Assembly (NCBI GenBank): GCA_003487005.1
Contig: DNFG01000413.1
Location: 1 to 6,492 of the forward strand
Length of the DNA stretch: 6,492 bases
From: Bryobacterales bacterium
Lineage (GTDB): Bacteria; Acidobacteriota; Terriglobia; Bryobacterales; Bryobacteraceae
Direction of reading: 5' to 3'
Shown here piece after piece: positions 1-6,423 of the stretch (its first letter is position 1; the number at the start of each line of letters is the position of its first letter). The notes beneath the pieces were generated by a model. That model saw nothing but the letters and a program-made list of their open reading frames with translations, was not told the DNA's origin and searched no databases. A program made the position numbers and the translations under genes.

Positions 1-456
1 GCCCACGGCCCGCTCGCTCTTCCCAACCACCGCATCCACGCCGCGATTCTTCGCGAGACCAGCAGAGGCGCCACCGCCTGGGCCGGTTCACGGATTGTCG
101 ATCCCGCCTCCGGCGACGAGCTTCCTGCCTCCATCCTCCGTCCGCTCGAAGGCGCCGGCTGCCTGAGCCTCGAATATGTCTTCACCCTGCTTTCCCTGAT
201 CCTCCCGCCCCATCCGTTGCGCGTCGCTTACCATGGCCTTCACGCCGCCGATCCCCACCTCCGCGGTACTGCCCTCGAATACCTCGAGAGTGTCCTGCCG
301 CCCGATATTCAGCGCGCGCTGCGGCCTCTCCTTCCCGAGGCCCCGTCCCCGCGGCGGCAGCGGCCCGCCCGTCCGGGAACCGAAGTCGAGCAGGACCTGC
401 TCCGCGCCGAAACTTCCATCCTTCTCCATCTGAAACAGCGCCAGCGCCGGGAATAA
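1..456 (+). CDS. C-terminal part of a HEAT-repeat / Npt-type nucleotide transporter-like protein (5' end outside window)
   Basis: Frame 1 is open from the first base to a TAA at 454-456, giving 151 residues with no start needed inside the window, so this is the 3' end of a longer gene. The Met at 217 is internal: the preceding 72 codons read as equally good protein (helical, Leu/Ala/Arg-rich). The segment around residues 52-110, including SLEYVFTLLSLILPP and ALEYLESVLPP, resembles from memory the helical HEAT-like tail of bacterial Npt1/Npt2-family (ATP/ADP-translocase-like) or MFS-HEAT proteins, where a stretch of the form 'hhFxLLxLhhPPxxhxxAYxGLxxxDPxLRxxALEYLxxhLP' occurs. The tail after about residue 112 is Arg/Pro-rich and probably disordered. 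No transmembrane helix lies in the visible part, so the transporter assignment is inference; a soluble HEAT-repeat protein is possible. It converges on the minus-strand operon with a 35-bp gap and is probably functionally unrelated to it. Confidence 0.72.
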   Translation, partial: AHGPLALPNHRIHAAILRETSRGATAWAGSRIVDPASGDELPASILRPLEGAGCLSLEYVFTLLSLILPPHPLRVAYHGLHAADPHLRGTALEYLESVLPPDIQRALRPLLPEAPSPRRQRPARPGTEVEQDLLRAETSILLHLKQRQRRE

Positions 457-461
457 CCGTC

Positions 462-481
462 CCAGGCCACAATGCCCCTGG
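462..481. terminator. Possible short hairpin between convergent genes
   Basis: In the 35-bp gap between the plus-strand stop (456) and the minus-strand stop (492), CCAGG (462-466) can pair with CCTGG (477-481). The inner GGC (465-467) and GCC (474-476) give an alternative bulged fold. It sits where a bidirectional terminator would be expected. The stem is short and no U-tract follows on either strand, so intrinsic termination is only a weak proposal. Confidence 0.22.
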
Positions 482-491
482 CGCGTTCGGA

Positions 492-1967
492 TCAGCTGGC
501 CGGGACGTCCTCTTCGATCGTCCGGTAGCCCATGATCGAGCCGAGCCGCTTGACCCCGCGCAGGTGATCGCCGTAAAACACCGCCCGGTGCAGCATCGGC
601 ATCGCCCCCGCATATTGCGCCAGGTCGCCCGGCTTGCCCGGCGGCACGATCGCCCCAGCACCCCAGTTGAGGAACAGGTGCCGCGCATCGCGCACCGACT
701 GCGTGAACTGCGTCCGGCAGGCCAGCGGGCTGTTGCCCGTCTCGGTGATCTTGCCAGGGACCGCCAGCATCGTGTCCAGGTTCACCAGTTTCGCCATCGT
801 CACCGGTTCGCCTGTCTGCCAGTGCACCTGCAGCGCCACGCCCCCGCCACTGTCGGTTTGATTGCGGATCAAATACGGCATCCGGGTACCGTCCGCGCGG
901 CGCGTGAACGACGTGCAATGGAAGTGCACCAGCGCATTCCTGGATTCGTCCACCACCGGATCGCTGATGAAGCCCGGAGCGCGGAAGGCGTGGGCGAAGA
1001 GCAGCATCGTCAGCGTCGAATCGATATCCCCCTCGCACGCGCCCACCAGGCCCAGATCATTCAGCTTGCTGAACGTCAGGCACCCGCGCGGTGTCCCCAT
1101 GCAGGCCGTGCTGCACACCCCTTGCGCCTTCTCCTCCACCATCAGCCGTTTCACGGCCAGGTAGTAGCGCGCCGAATCGATGATCTCCTCCCGGGTCGGC
1201 TCGAGGATCCCGATGGCGGGCTTGATCCAATAGTTCTCCGCCTCCTCCTCCGCCGCTTTGCGGTCAATCGAGCCCGCGATCTCAAGCACCTGCTGGTTTT
1301 TGATCGTGACGAGATCCGCCCCCAGTTTGGACTTCACCAGTCCCGGTGAACAGGCCGCCGCGGTCCCGCGCGGTCCGTCGATCGCCAGAATCCGCGTCTG
1401 TTTCATCAGCGCGGGCACCCGCAGCAGGCTCACCGCTTCGTCCAGTTCACCCCGGTCGGTCGTGGACAGCAGCAGAACTTTGCGCTCCTTCCACTGCTGG
1501 TGCCACATCCAGCCATGGCCGCTGAAGGGCTGAAAGAAGGACACCGCGGGCTTGTCCAGACCGAAATTGAGCTTTTCCAGCGTTGCATAATCGCCGCCAT
1601 GGCCCGAAAGCCAGACCAGCAGCAGTCCATCCGCTCCCGCGGCGCGCGAGGCCACCTGCCCTGCGTCCGCGGGTGGAATCGTCTCGCCGCCCACGAATCG
1701 GACATCGCCCAGTCGCTTCGCGAGGCCGGCGAGATGCTCGTTCATCTTCGTGATCTCGTCCTGCCCCCAGGTCAGGTACTGGACCGTCTTCCCGGCGGCA
1801 TTGGTAGTGGCGCCGGACCGGCCGATATAGAGGACGTGGATGGTGGACGGGCGCAGTTGCGGCCATTCAGCGCGGTCGCGCGTGTCCGCAAGCGCCGGCA
1901 GCATCAACCCCGCGGCGGAACCGGCGGTGAGGAATGTTCTGCGTTTGAGCTGATCGGAATTCGCCAT
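492..1967 (-). CDS. Tat-exported protein with L-fucose/L-arabinose isomerase-like C-terminal half
   Basis: This is a 491-residue protein starting at the ATG at 1967. An upstream ATG at 1991 would add eight residues, but 1967 has GGGAGG six bases before it and puts the Tat motif at the N-terminus. Residues 7-25 form a twin-arginine signal (KRRTFLTAGSAAGLMLPALA), so export in the folded state is expected. Residues about 40-200 look like an alpha/beta domain (LLLVWLSGHGG at 116-125). Residues about 280-480 resemble the C-terminal fold of L-fucose isomerase and its relatives: ACEGDIDS (310-317), SDPVVDESRNALVHFHCT (335-352) and a terminal MLHRAVFYGDH (458-468). E312 and D336 are 24 residues apart, the same spacing as the E. 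coli FucI metal ligands E337 and D361. H460 or H468 could be the third ligand; this is inference. Such enzymes interconvert aldoses and ketoses, normally in the cytoplasm, so an exported copy is unusual. It is the last gene of the operon, 57 bp after the sulfatase. Its codon choice (AAG, GAG, CTG, GCG) differs from the first gene of the operon. It could instead be a sugar-binding derivative of the fold. Confidence 0.85.
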   Translation of the reverse strand: MANSDQLKRRTFLTAGSAAGLMLPALADTRDRAEWPQLRPSTIHVLYIGRSGATTNAAGKTVQYLTWGQDEITKMNEHLAGLAKRLGDVRFVGGETIPPADAGQVASRAAGADGLLLVWLSGHGGDYATLEKLNFGLDKPAVSFFQPFSGHGWMWHQQWKERKVLLLSTTDRGELDEAVSLLRVPALMKQTRILAIDGPRGTAAACSPGLVKSKLGADLVTIKNQQVLEIAGSIDRKAAEEEAENYWIKPAIGILEPTREEIIDSARYYLAVKRLMVEEKAQGVCSTACMGTPRGCLTFSKLNDLGLVGACEGDIDSTLTMLLFAHAFRAPGFISDPVVDESRNALVHFHCTSFTRRADGTRMPYLIRNQTDSGGGVALQVHWQTGEPVTMAKLVNLDTMLAVPGKITETGNSPLACRTQFTQSVRDARHLFLNWGAGAIVPPGKPGDLAQYAGAMPMLHRAVFYGDHLRGVKRLGSIMGYRTIEEDVPAS

Positions 1968-1973
1968 GATGGG

Positions 1974-1979
1974 CCTCCC
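1974..1979 (-). promoter_or_regulatory. Shine-Dalgarno that fixes the start of the isomerase-like gene
   Basis: On the minus strand GGGAGG lies six bases before the ATG at 1967. This favours 1967 over the in-frame ATG at 1991, whose best upstream match is only AAGG placed very close to the start. The choice also leaves the twin-arginine motif close to the N-terminus. Confidence 0.7.
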
Positions 1980-2024
1980 GCGCTCAAACATACGCCTTGC
2001 GGATCTGAAAGTCCAGAACCCGCG

Positions 2025-3446
2025 CTACATCTCTTCCCAGGGCGCCCGGCGCCGTGGATCGCCCATCCAGGTCTGCCAGGCGTAGAGCCTGCGCCGGAGG
2101 TCGATTTTTACCTCGCTGTGGGCGAAAGATCCAATCAAGTTGCGCGTTTCGCCGGGGTCGTGCTGGAGGTCGTAGAGTTCATGGGCGACGTCGATATGAG
2201 AATGGGTGACCAGTTTCCAGCGCTCGGTGCGGATCATGCGCATCGAATCCTCGAAATAGTGGTACATGTCGTAATCGCCGAAGATGGTGCTGCGCCAGGC
2301 TGTCTTTTCGCCCAGCAGCAGCGGGGTGAAGTCGCGCCCGCAAGGCTGGAAACCGTCGGGGATCGCGCCCGCGGCGCCGGCGATCCGGAGCAGGGAAGGG
2401 AAGTAGTCGAGGTTGGTGACCATCTCGCGAATCCTCGTGCCGGGGCGGACGCGTCCGGGCCAGCGAAGGTACATCGGCACGCGGACCGAGTCCTCGAACA
2501 TGTTGGGGAGGCGGTTCCGGGCAGGCAACATCGAGGTGGCGTTGCCCTTGCCCAGCGCGCCGTGGTGGCCGATCATGTAGCCGTTGTCGCTGGTGCAGAT
2601 GACCAGGGTATTGCTCGCAAGTCCCCAGGAATCGAGGGCGTCCAGCATCCTGCCGACGTTGCGGTCCACCGAAGCGATGCTGGCATAGTGGCCGAGGCGG
2701 CGCTTCAGCACATCCCCGACGTCGAGGCCCGCGACGTTGGGCGGTGCGAGTTGGCGGTCCGCGACCGCGGCGGTATCGGCAGCGGGCACGGGGCCGTAAG
2801 GGGAGTGCGGAGCCCGGAAATGGACGCTGGCCAGAAACGGTTGCGTCCGGTGACGCTTGATGAAGCCGAGGGCGGCGTCCGTCAGCAGGTCCGGCAGGGG
2901 CCCTTTGATCTGGCTGGTCTTCCCCTCGATCTCGAGGAAGGGGTCCATCGGGTTGTTGCCGCCCTCGAGAAAGCCCATGAATTCGTGGAAACCGCGGCGG
3001 GTGGGGTGGTGTTCCGCGCGGGTGCCGAGATGCCATTTGCCGAACAGGCCAGTGCGATAGCCGCTCTGCTGCAGCAGAAGCGGCCAGGTGGGAAATTGCT
3101 CCGAAAGGCCGAGTTCGGGTTCACGGCGATAGTCAAGGAAGTCGCGGATGCCGGTCCGGAAACTGGGTTGGCTGGTAAATAGGGAAGCCCGGGAGGGCGA
3201 GCAGACCGGTGTGGTGACAAAGGCGTTCTCGAACAGCGCCCCGCCGGCCGCGATGCGATCCATGTTGGGCGTATGGGGTTCCGGGAAGCCATAGGCGTTG
3301 GCGCCCCAGCAGGCCTGGTCGTCGGTGTAGAGAAAGAGGATGTTGGGAGGACGGTTGGCGGTGGGTTGGGCTCCGCCCAGATGGAGGGCTGGGGCGGCAG
3401 CAAAGGCGGCGGCGGACTGGAGGAGGCGCCGGCGGGTGGTCTTCAT
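2025..3446 (-). CDS. Tat-exported formylglycine-dependent sulfatase
   Basis: This 473-residue protein of the sulfatase/alkaline-phosphatase superfamily hydrolyses sulfate esters or sulfamates; 450-550 residues is usual. A twin-arginine signal (TRRRLLQSAAAFAAAPA) occupies about residues 4-20. The catalytic set is complete: metal ligands D42-D43 in YTDDQ; the signature CSPSRASLFT with Cys82 (converted to formylglycine) and Arg86; GKWHLG with K137 and H139; H214 in RAPHSPYG; the metal-binding pair D287-N288 in SDNGY; and K300 in HGALGKGN. The C-terminal subdomain includes ELYDLQHDPGETRNL (423-437), typical of the family. Because this is the Cys type, a formylglycine-generating enzyme must be encoded elsewhere. 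The start at 3446 has a perfect AAGGAGG seven bases upstream and overlaps the preceding stop by ATGA, so translation is probably coupled. Substrate (glycan sulfate, aryl sulfate or sulfamate) cannot be decided from sequence. The operon partners suggest a carbohydrate. Confidence 0.96.
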   Translation of the reverse strand: MKTTRRRLLQSAAAFAAAPALHLGGAQPTANRPPNILFLYTDDQACWGANAYGFPEPHTPNMDRIAAGGALFENAFVTTPVCSPSRASLFTSQPSFRTGIRDFLDYRREPELGLSEQFPTWPLLLQQSGYRTGLFGKWHLGTRAEHHPTRRGFHEFMGFLEGGNNPMDPFLEIEGKTSQIKGPLPDLLTDAALGFIKRHRTQPFLASVHFRAPHSPYGPVPAADTAAVADRQLAPPNVAGLDVGDVLKRRLGHYASIASVDRNVGRMLDALDSWGLASNTLVICTSDNGYMIGHHGALGKGNATSMLPARNRLPNMFEDSVRVPMYLRWPGRVRPGTRIREMVTNLDYFPSLLRIAGAAGAIPDGFQPCGRDFTPLLLGEKTAWRSTIFGDYDMYHYFEDSMRMIRTERWKLVTHSHIDVAHELYDLQHDPGETRNLIGSFAHSEVKIDLRRRLYAWQTWMGDPRRRAPWEEM

Positions 3447-5653
3447 GGATTTGCCTCCTTCTGGGCCTGGATATAGAAGTGATCGAAGTAGTAGAAGAAG
3501 CCGTCCTCGGCGCCGACGAGCAAATCGAGGCGGCCATCGCCGTTGAAGTCGGCGGCGATGGGCGTGGGATTGTGACCGGCGAGTCTGGTCTTAAGAATCG
3601 GGCCTCGGAGTTGCATGACGGGCCGGGCCTGGGTCCCGATGTTTTCATACCAGGTGGGACCTTCATTGGATTCGCAGATCAGGTCGAGGTCGCCGTCGCC
3701 GTCCCAGTCGGCGAAGTCGATCTTGCGACGGCCGCTGCTGCCCGCGCGTCCGTTGGCGAGGTTCAGATAGCGCCCGCCGGCGTTGACGAAGATCCGTTCC
3801 GGGGGCATCAATTTGAGGACGCCGTTGACGCGTTGGCGGCGGTAGAGGGAGAGGTAGCCCTGGTGGTTCAGCATGACGAGATCCGGCAGGCCGTCGCCGT
3901 CCCAGTCGATGACGCGCGGGGTCGTCCGCCATTGCGTGACCAACTGTTTGCCTTCGGGTTCCCACCAGACCCAATCGGGTTTCGGCGCTTTTCCGGGCCA
4001 TTCCACCTCGATGTTCGCGGCGGGCGCCAGGACGGGTTTCTCGCGAGTGCCAATATTGCGGTACCAGACCGGAGCACCCCAGATGTCGTTCACGATCAGA
4101 TCAAGTCTGCCGTCGAGATCCCAATCGGCGACCCAGGGATTGGCATAGCCCCATTTTTCCTCGGCGGGTCCCTGGACGGAGCGGTTGGGCCCGGCGATGC
4201 GGCGAATCACCTGGCCGCCCGCCTGGAGGTAGCCGCGATCTTCGAAGGCGGGGATGTTGCGCGTGCCCACGTTCTCGAACCAGTGGATGTAGCCCGCGGA
4301 GTTGCCGGCGATGATGTCAAGCAGGCCGTTGCCGTTCCAGTCCACGGCGACAGGGCGCGAGAGGGCGCCGGTCTTCAGGTAGGGGTCGATCTGCTGCAGT
4401 TGATAGCCGGGTTTGAGCCGCGGTTCGTTGCCTTTGGGGGCTTCGTTCTCGAAGTAAGAGACGGTGCCGTCCTCCTCGGCAACGATGAGCGACGGGCGGC
4501 CGTCCTTGTGCATGTGAATCAACCGGGGCTGAATCATGCAGAGGTCCATCACGATCGGATTGCCGCCCGCGAGGAGGGGGACGGGGGCGTCGAGGACGCC
4601 ATTGCGGTTGCGGGCGATGAAGACGCGATCGACGAAATTGCCGAGGATCAGATCGAGGCGGCCGGCGCCGAACCAATCGACGGGACTGGGGGCGGGACTG
4701 CCATATTGATCGAGGATTTTGCCGCCCGCGCGGAGTTGGACCGGGGCTTCATAGTCAGGCTGGTCATTGGTGCCCTTGTTCCGGTGGAACCAGACATAGC
4801 CGTGGAGGGGCCCGCGAATCCATTCGCCTTGATCGTTGTAGGCGTCGTCCCAGCCGTAATCGCGCCAGTCGCTGACACCGGTGAGCAGGTCGATGCGGCC
4901 GTCGCCATCCCAATCGACGGGGCGCCACATGTCGTCGCGGCCGACGTGGTAGCTGCGGAGGAGTTTGACGGGGACGAATTGATCCATGCGATGGCGCTTC
5001 ACGTCGCTGTAATAGCCGCCGCTGACGACAAGATCGAGGGCGCCATCGCCATTGAAATCGGCGGAGAGCATTTCTTTGTGGCCGCGGCCGAGCCATTCGG
5101 CCTGGTCAAAGAGGGGCGTTTCGTTGGACCCGATGTTGCGAAACAGGTAAGTGCCGTTGAAGGGGCGGTCGGCGCAACTGACGATGAGGTCCATGCGGCC
5201 GTCATCATCGATGTCGACAGGCGCGGGGTAGCCCCAGAGGCCGACGGCGAGAGGGCCGCGGACATTCGCTCGGCCGAAGGTGACGCGATCGCCGGCGCCG
5301 GTCATGGCGGGGGGCGCGAGGCGTTTGGTTTCGCCGCGAAGGCCTTCGTCGAAATAGACGTGATAGCGGGGCGCGCCGGAGGAGATCCACGAAATTCGGG
5401 CGTTCGGACGCCGCCACTCCACTTTGGCCGAGTGGCCCTGGCCGCCGCCGGCAGGCAGGACGCGGACGGAATCGGGGTTGAAGGCGGGGGGGAGTACGGC
5501 ATCGATCCAGACCGGCGCGCCGGGCCGGGCGGTGGAATCGACGGTGAGGCGGAGGTGGTTGGCGGTGGGCCAGGCGGCGTCGCCCCGGGTTTCGATCGGC
5601 GGTGCGGCGGCGCAGACGAGGGCGCAGAAGCCCATGAACAGGAGCGGTTTCAT
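3443..5653 (-). CDS. Secreted FG-GAP/VCBS repeat (integrin-type beta-propeller) protein
   Basis: With the start at 5653 this is a 736-residue exported protein. Residues 1-17 (MKPLLFMGFCALVCAAA) are a Sec-type signal peptide without a clear lipobox. Residues about 25-120 are beta-rich and may form a separate sandwich domain. From about residue 140 to the end come FG-GAP blades with calcium-loop motifs of the DxDxDGxxDL kind at 147, 199, 247, 438 (DWNGNGLLDI), 510, 583, 649 and 702, plus a degraded loop at 326 (DWFGAGRLDL) and a remnant near 382. Many blades carry the companion W/F-x-x-N-x-G-T motif (YRNIGT, FENVGT, YENIGT). Such propellers usually bind partners or glycans at the surface and are not normally catalytic. 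It is the first gene of the operon and overlaps the sulfatase by ATGA. The frame stays open upstream to an ATG at 6016, which would add 121 residues. That extension would bury the signal peptide and run through an 11-bp repeat, so 5653 is preferred although its own ribosome site is weak (GGAATGG). An in-frame ATG at 5689 is a second option. Confidence 0.88.
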   Translation of the reverse strand: MKPLLFMGFCALVCAAAPPIETRGDAAWPTANHLRLTVDSTARPGAPVWIDAVLPPAFNPDSVRVLPAGGGQGHSAKVEWRRPNARISWISSGAPRYHVYFDEGLRGETKRLAPPAMTGAGDRVTFGRANVRGPLAVGLWGYPAPVDIDDDGRMDLIVSCADRPFNGTYLFRNIGSNETPLFDQAEWLGRGHKEMLSADFNGDGALDLVVSGGYYSDVKRHRMDQFVPVKLLRSYHVGRDDMWRPVDWDGDGRIDLLTGVSDWRDYGWDDAYNDQGEWIRGPLHGYVWFHRNKGTNDQPDYEAPVQLRAGGKILDQYGSPAPSPVDWFGAGRLDLILGNFVDRVFIARNRNGVLDAPVPLLAGGNPIVMDLCMIQPRLIHMHKDGRPSLIVAEEDGTVSYFENEAPKGNEPRLKPGYQLQQIDPYLKTGALSRPVAVDWNGNGLLDIIAGNSAGYIHWFENVGTRNIPAFEDRGYLQAGGQVIRRIAGPNRSVQGPAEEKWGYANPWVADWDLDGRLDLIVNDIWGAPVWYRNIGTREKPVLAPAANIEVEWPGKAPKPDWVWWEPEGKQLVTQWRTTPRVIDWDGDGLPDLVMLNHQGYLSLYRRQRVNGVLKLMPPERIFVNAGGRYLNLANGRAGSSGRRKIDFADWDGDGDLDLICESNEGPTWYENIGTQARPVMQLRGPILKTRLAGHNPTPIAADFNGDGRLDLLVGAEDGFFYYFDHFYIQAQKEANP
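3454..3460 (-). promoter_or_regulatory. Strong Shine-Dalgarno of the sulfatase, inside the end of the upstream gene
   Basis: AAGGAGG on the minus strand lies seven bases before the sulfatase ATG (3446) and is embedded in the last codons of the FG-GAP gene (the K-E-A region before its stop). With the 4-base ATGA overlap this supports one polycistronic message and translational coupling. Confidence 0.85.
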
Positions 5654-5712
5654 CCATTCCAGACTACACAAGGCAGGCGCGAGGGGCATTTCCAGGTACC
5701 GGAGACCGGAGG

Positions 5713-5834
5713 TCCGAATGGGGGCGACAGACAGTCCGAATGGGGTCAGAATGGCGTTCGCTCGGGGTTCGCTCGGGGTCCGCTGGCGGTTCGCCCGGCG
5801 TCCGTATGGGGTCCGTTCCGGGGTTCGTTCCGAT
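5713..5834. repeat. Degenerate 11-bp tandem repeat (about 11 units) just upstream of the operon
   Basis: The plus strand can be cut into consecutive units of consensus T(T/C)CGnnnGGGG. Starts are 5713, 5725 (degenerate), 5735, 5746, 5757, 5768, 5779, 5790, 5801, 5812 and 5824. Seven consecutive units (5735-5811) are exactly 11 bp; the others are 10-12. TTCGCTCGGGG occurs twice in a row (5757 and 5768). GTCCGAATGGGG occurs at 5712 and 5734, exactly two periods apart. The period is not a multiple of three, so in the minus-strand frame it yields changing Arg/Thr/Pro-rich peptide, which argues against selection at protein level. It ends 60 bp upstream of the preferred FG-GAP start. Confidence 0.85.
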
Positions 5835-6012
5835 ATTCCGGTGTTTCGTTTCAGCGAGTTGCGAGGAATGGTGGGAGTGATTTGAGGTGTAATTGTTGAT
5901 GCGGACGTTTCCTCCTCGGTGAATGCGGTCATGGGGGTGGAGTGGGACGGGCGAACGGAATTCGGGCTGGTGGGGGTGTGGATGGTTTTGAAACCGGGAT
6001 TGGATTTGCCGC

Positions 6013-6028
6013 TCATTGTTGTACTCCT
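6013..6028 (-). promoter_or_regulatory. Alternative translation start with good Shine-Dalgarno, upstream of the FG-GAP gene
   Basis: On the minus strand AGGAG (6024-6028) lies seven bases before an ATG at 6016. This ATG is in frame with the FG-GAP protein 363 bp downstream and would add 121 Thr/Pro/Arg-rich residues. It also overlaps, as ATGA, the stop of a 41-codon minus-strand ORF that begins at 6138 and has no ribosome site. It may be the real start of an extended protein, the start of a short leader peptide in a once separate frame, or chance. The internal signal peptide at 5653 makes the extended form doubtful. Confidence 0.35.
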
Positions 6029-6383
6029 GCTTCACAGTTTGGCAGGCGATTTGGTGGGAATCGGCGTGGGTTTCCCGCAAGTGGTTGATTCCATGGGGAT
6101 GAAATATTCTGAGATTGTGTGAACGCATAAGTTCTCATGGGCGGGGCGGATTGGCGGTTCGCAATTCGCTTGTTGTGAGTGAGTCAGGCGGCCGTGCGGC
6201 GGGATGCTGGTGGTCCGGGTGCGCCCGGCGGGTGAGTTGGTTGTGGGGGGACAGAGGAGTCCGGTGGAGGGTGGTCTTCGGCGGGGTTGTATGTTGCTGA
6301 ATGTAAATGGGTTGATGGGGCGGTGTGGGGGATGGAGGCGGCGGCGTCGAGAGGGAAGTGGTTCTTTATGAATGACTTGACGA

Positions 6384-6423
6384 GGGCAGGGGGCAGGGCG
6401 TGGGAGTCGGGGCATTGGGGGGG
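6384..6423 (+). other. Strong G-quadruplex-forming motif (six G-tracts)
   Basis: The plus strand holds six runs of three or more G in 40 bases: 6384-6386, 6389-6393, 6396-6398, 6402-6404, 6409-6412 and 6417-6423. The intervening loops are 2, 2, 3, 4 and 4 bases. This exceeds the usual four-tract rule (G3+ with loops of 1-7). The complementary strand is correspondingly C-rich. The motif lies about 370-400 bp upstream of the ATG at 6016, on the template strand for the operon. A second, weaker cluster with three tracts lies at 6309-6331. Confidence 0.7.

Noticed and set aside
1500..3182. 560-codon open frame on the plus strand across the sulfatase and isomerase-like genes
   Set aside because: It spans two well-supported minus-strand genes and their gap. 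The product is low-complexity Ala/Gly/Val/Arg-rich with no recognisable domain; it is a shadow due to high GC.
5654..5676. TAGTCT just upstream of the ATG at 5653 as a -10 box giving a nearly leaderless transcript
   Set aside because: It matches the -10 consensus poorly and no convincing -35 element was seen at the right distance.
3479..5899. 806-codon open frame on the plus strand opposite the FG-GAP gene
   Set aside because: It is the antisense of repeated GAT/GGC-rich calcium-loop codons. Its translation is monotonous Val/Ala/Asp/Gly, and the minus-strand frame has clear domains and a signal peptide.
6013..6138. 41-codon minus-strand ORF ending in an ATGA overlap with the ATG at 6016
   Set aside because: No ribosome site precedes its ATG, codon use looks random and no similarity is recognised. 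The overlap is suggestive but not enough to call a gene.
6215..6228. CCGGG-TGCG-CCCGG hairpin as a terminator
   Set aside because: The stem is only five pairs, no T-tract follows on either strand, and such short GC palindromes are expected by chance in this composition.
6377..6405. TTGACG at 6377-6382 as a plus-strand -35 element
   Set aside because: No acceptable -10 sequence lies 16-18 bases downstream; that position is occupied by G-tracts.
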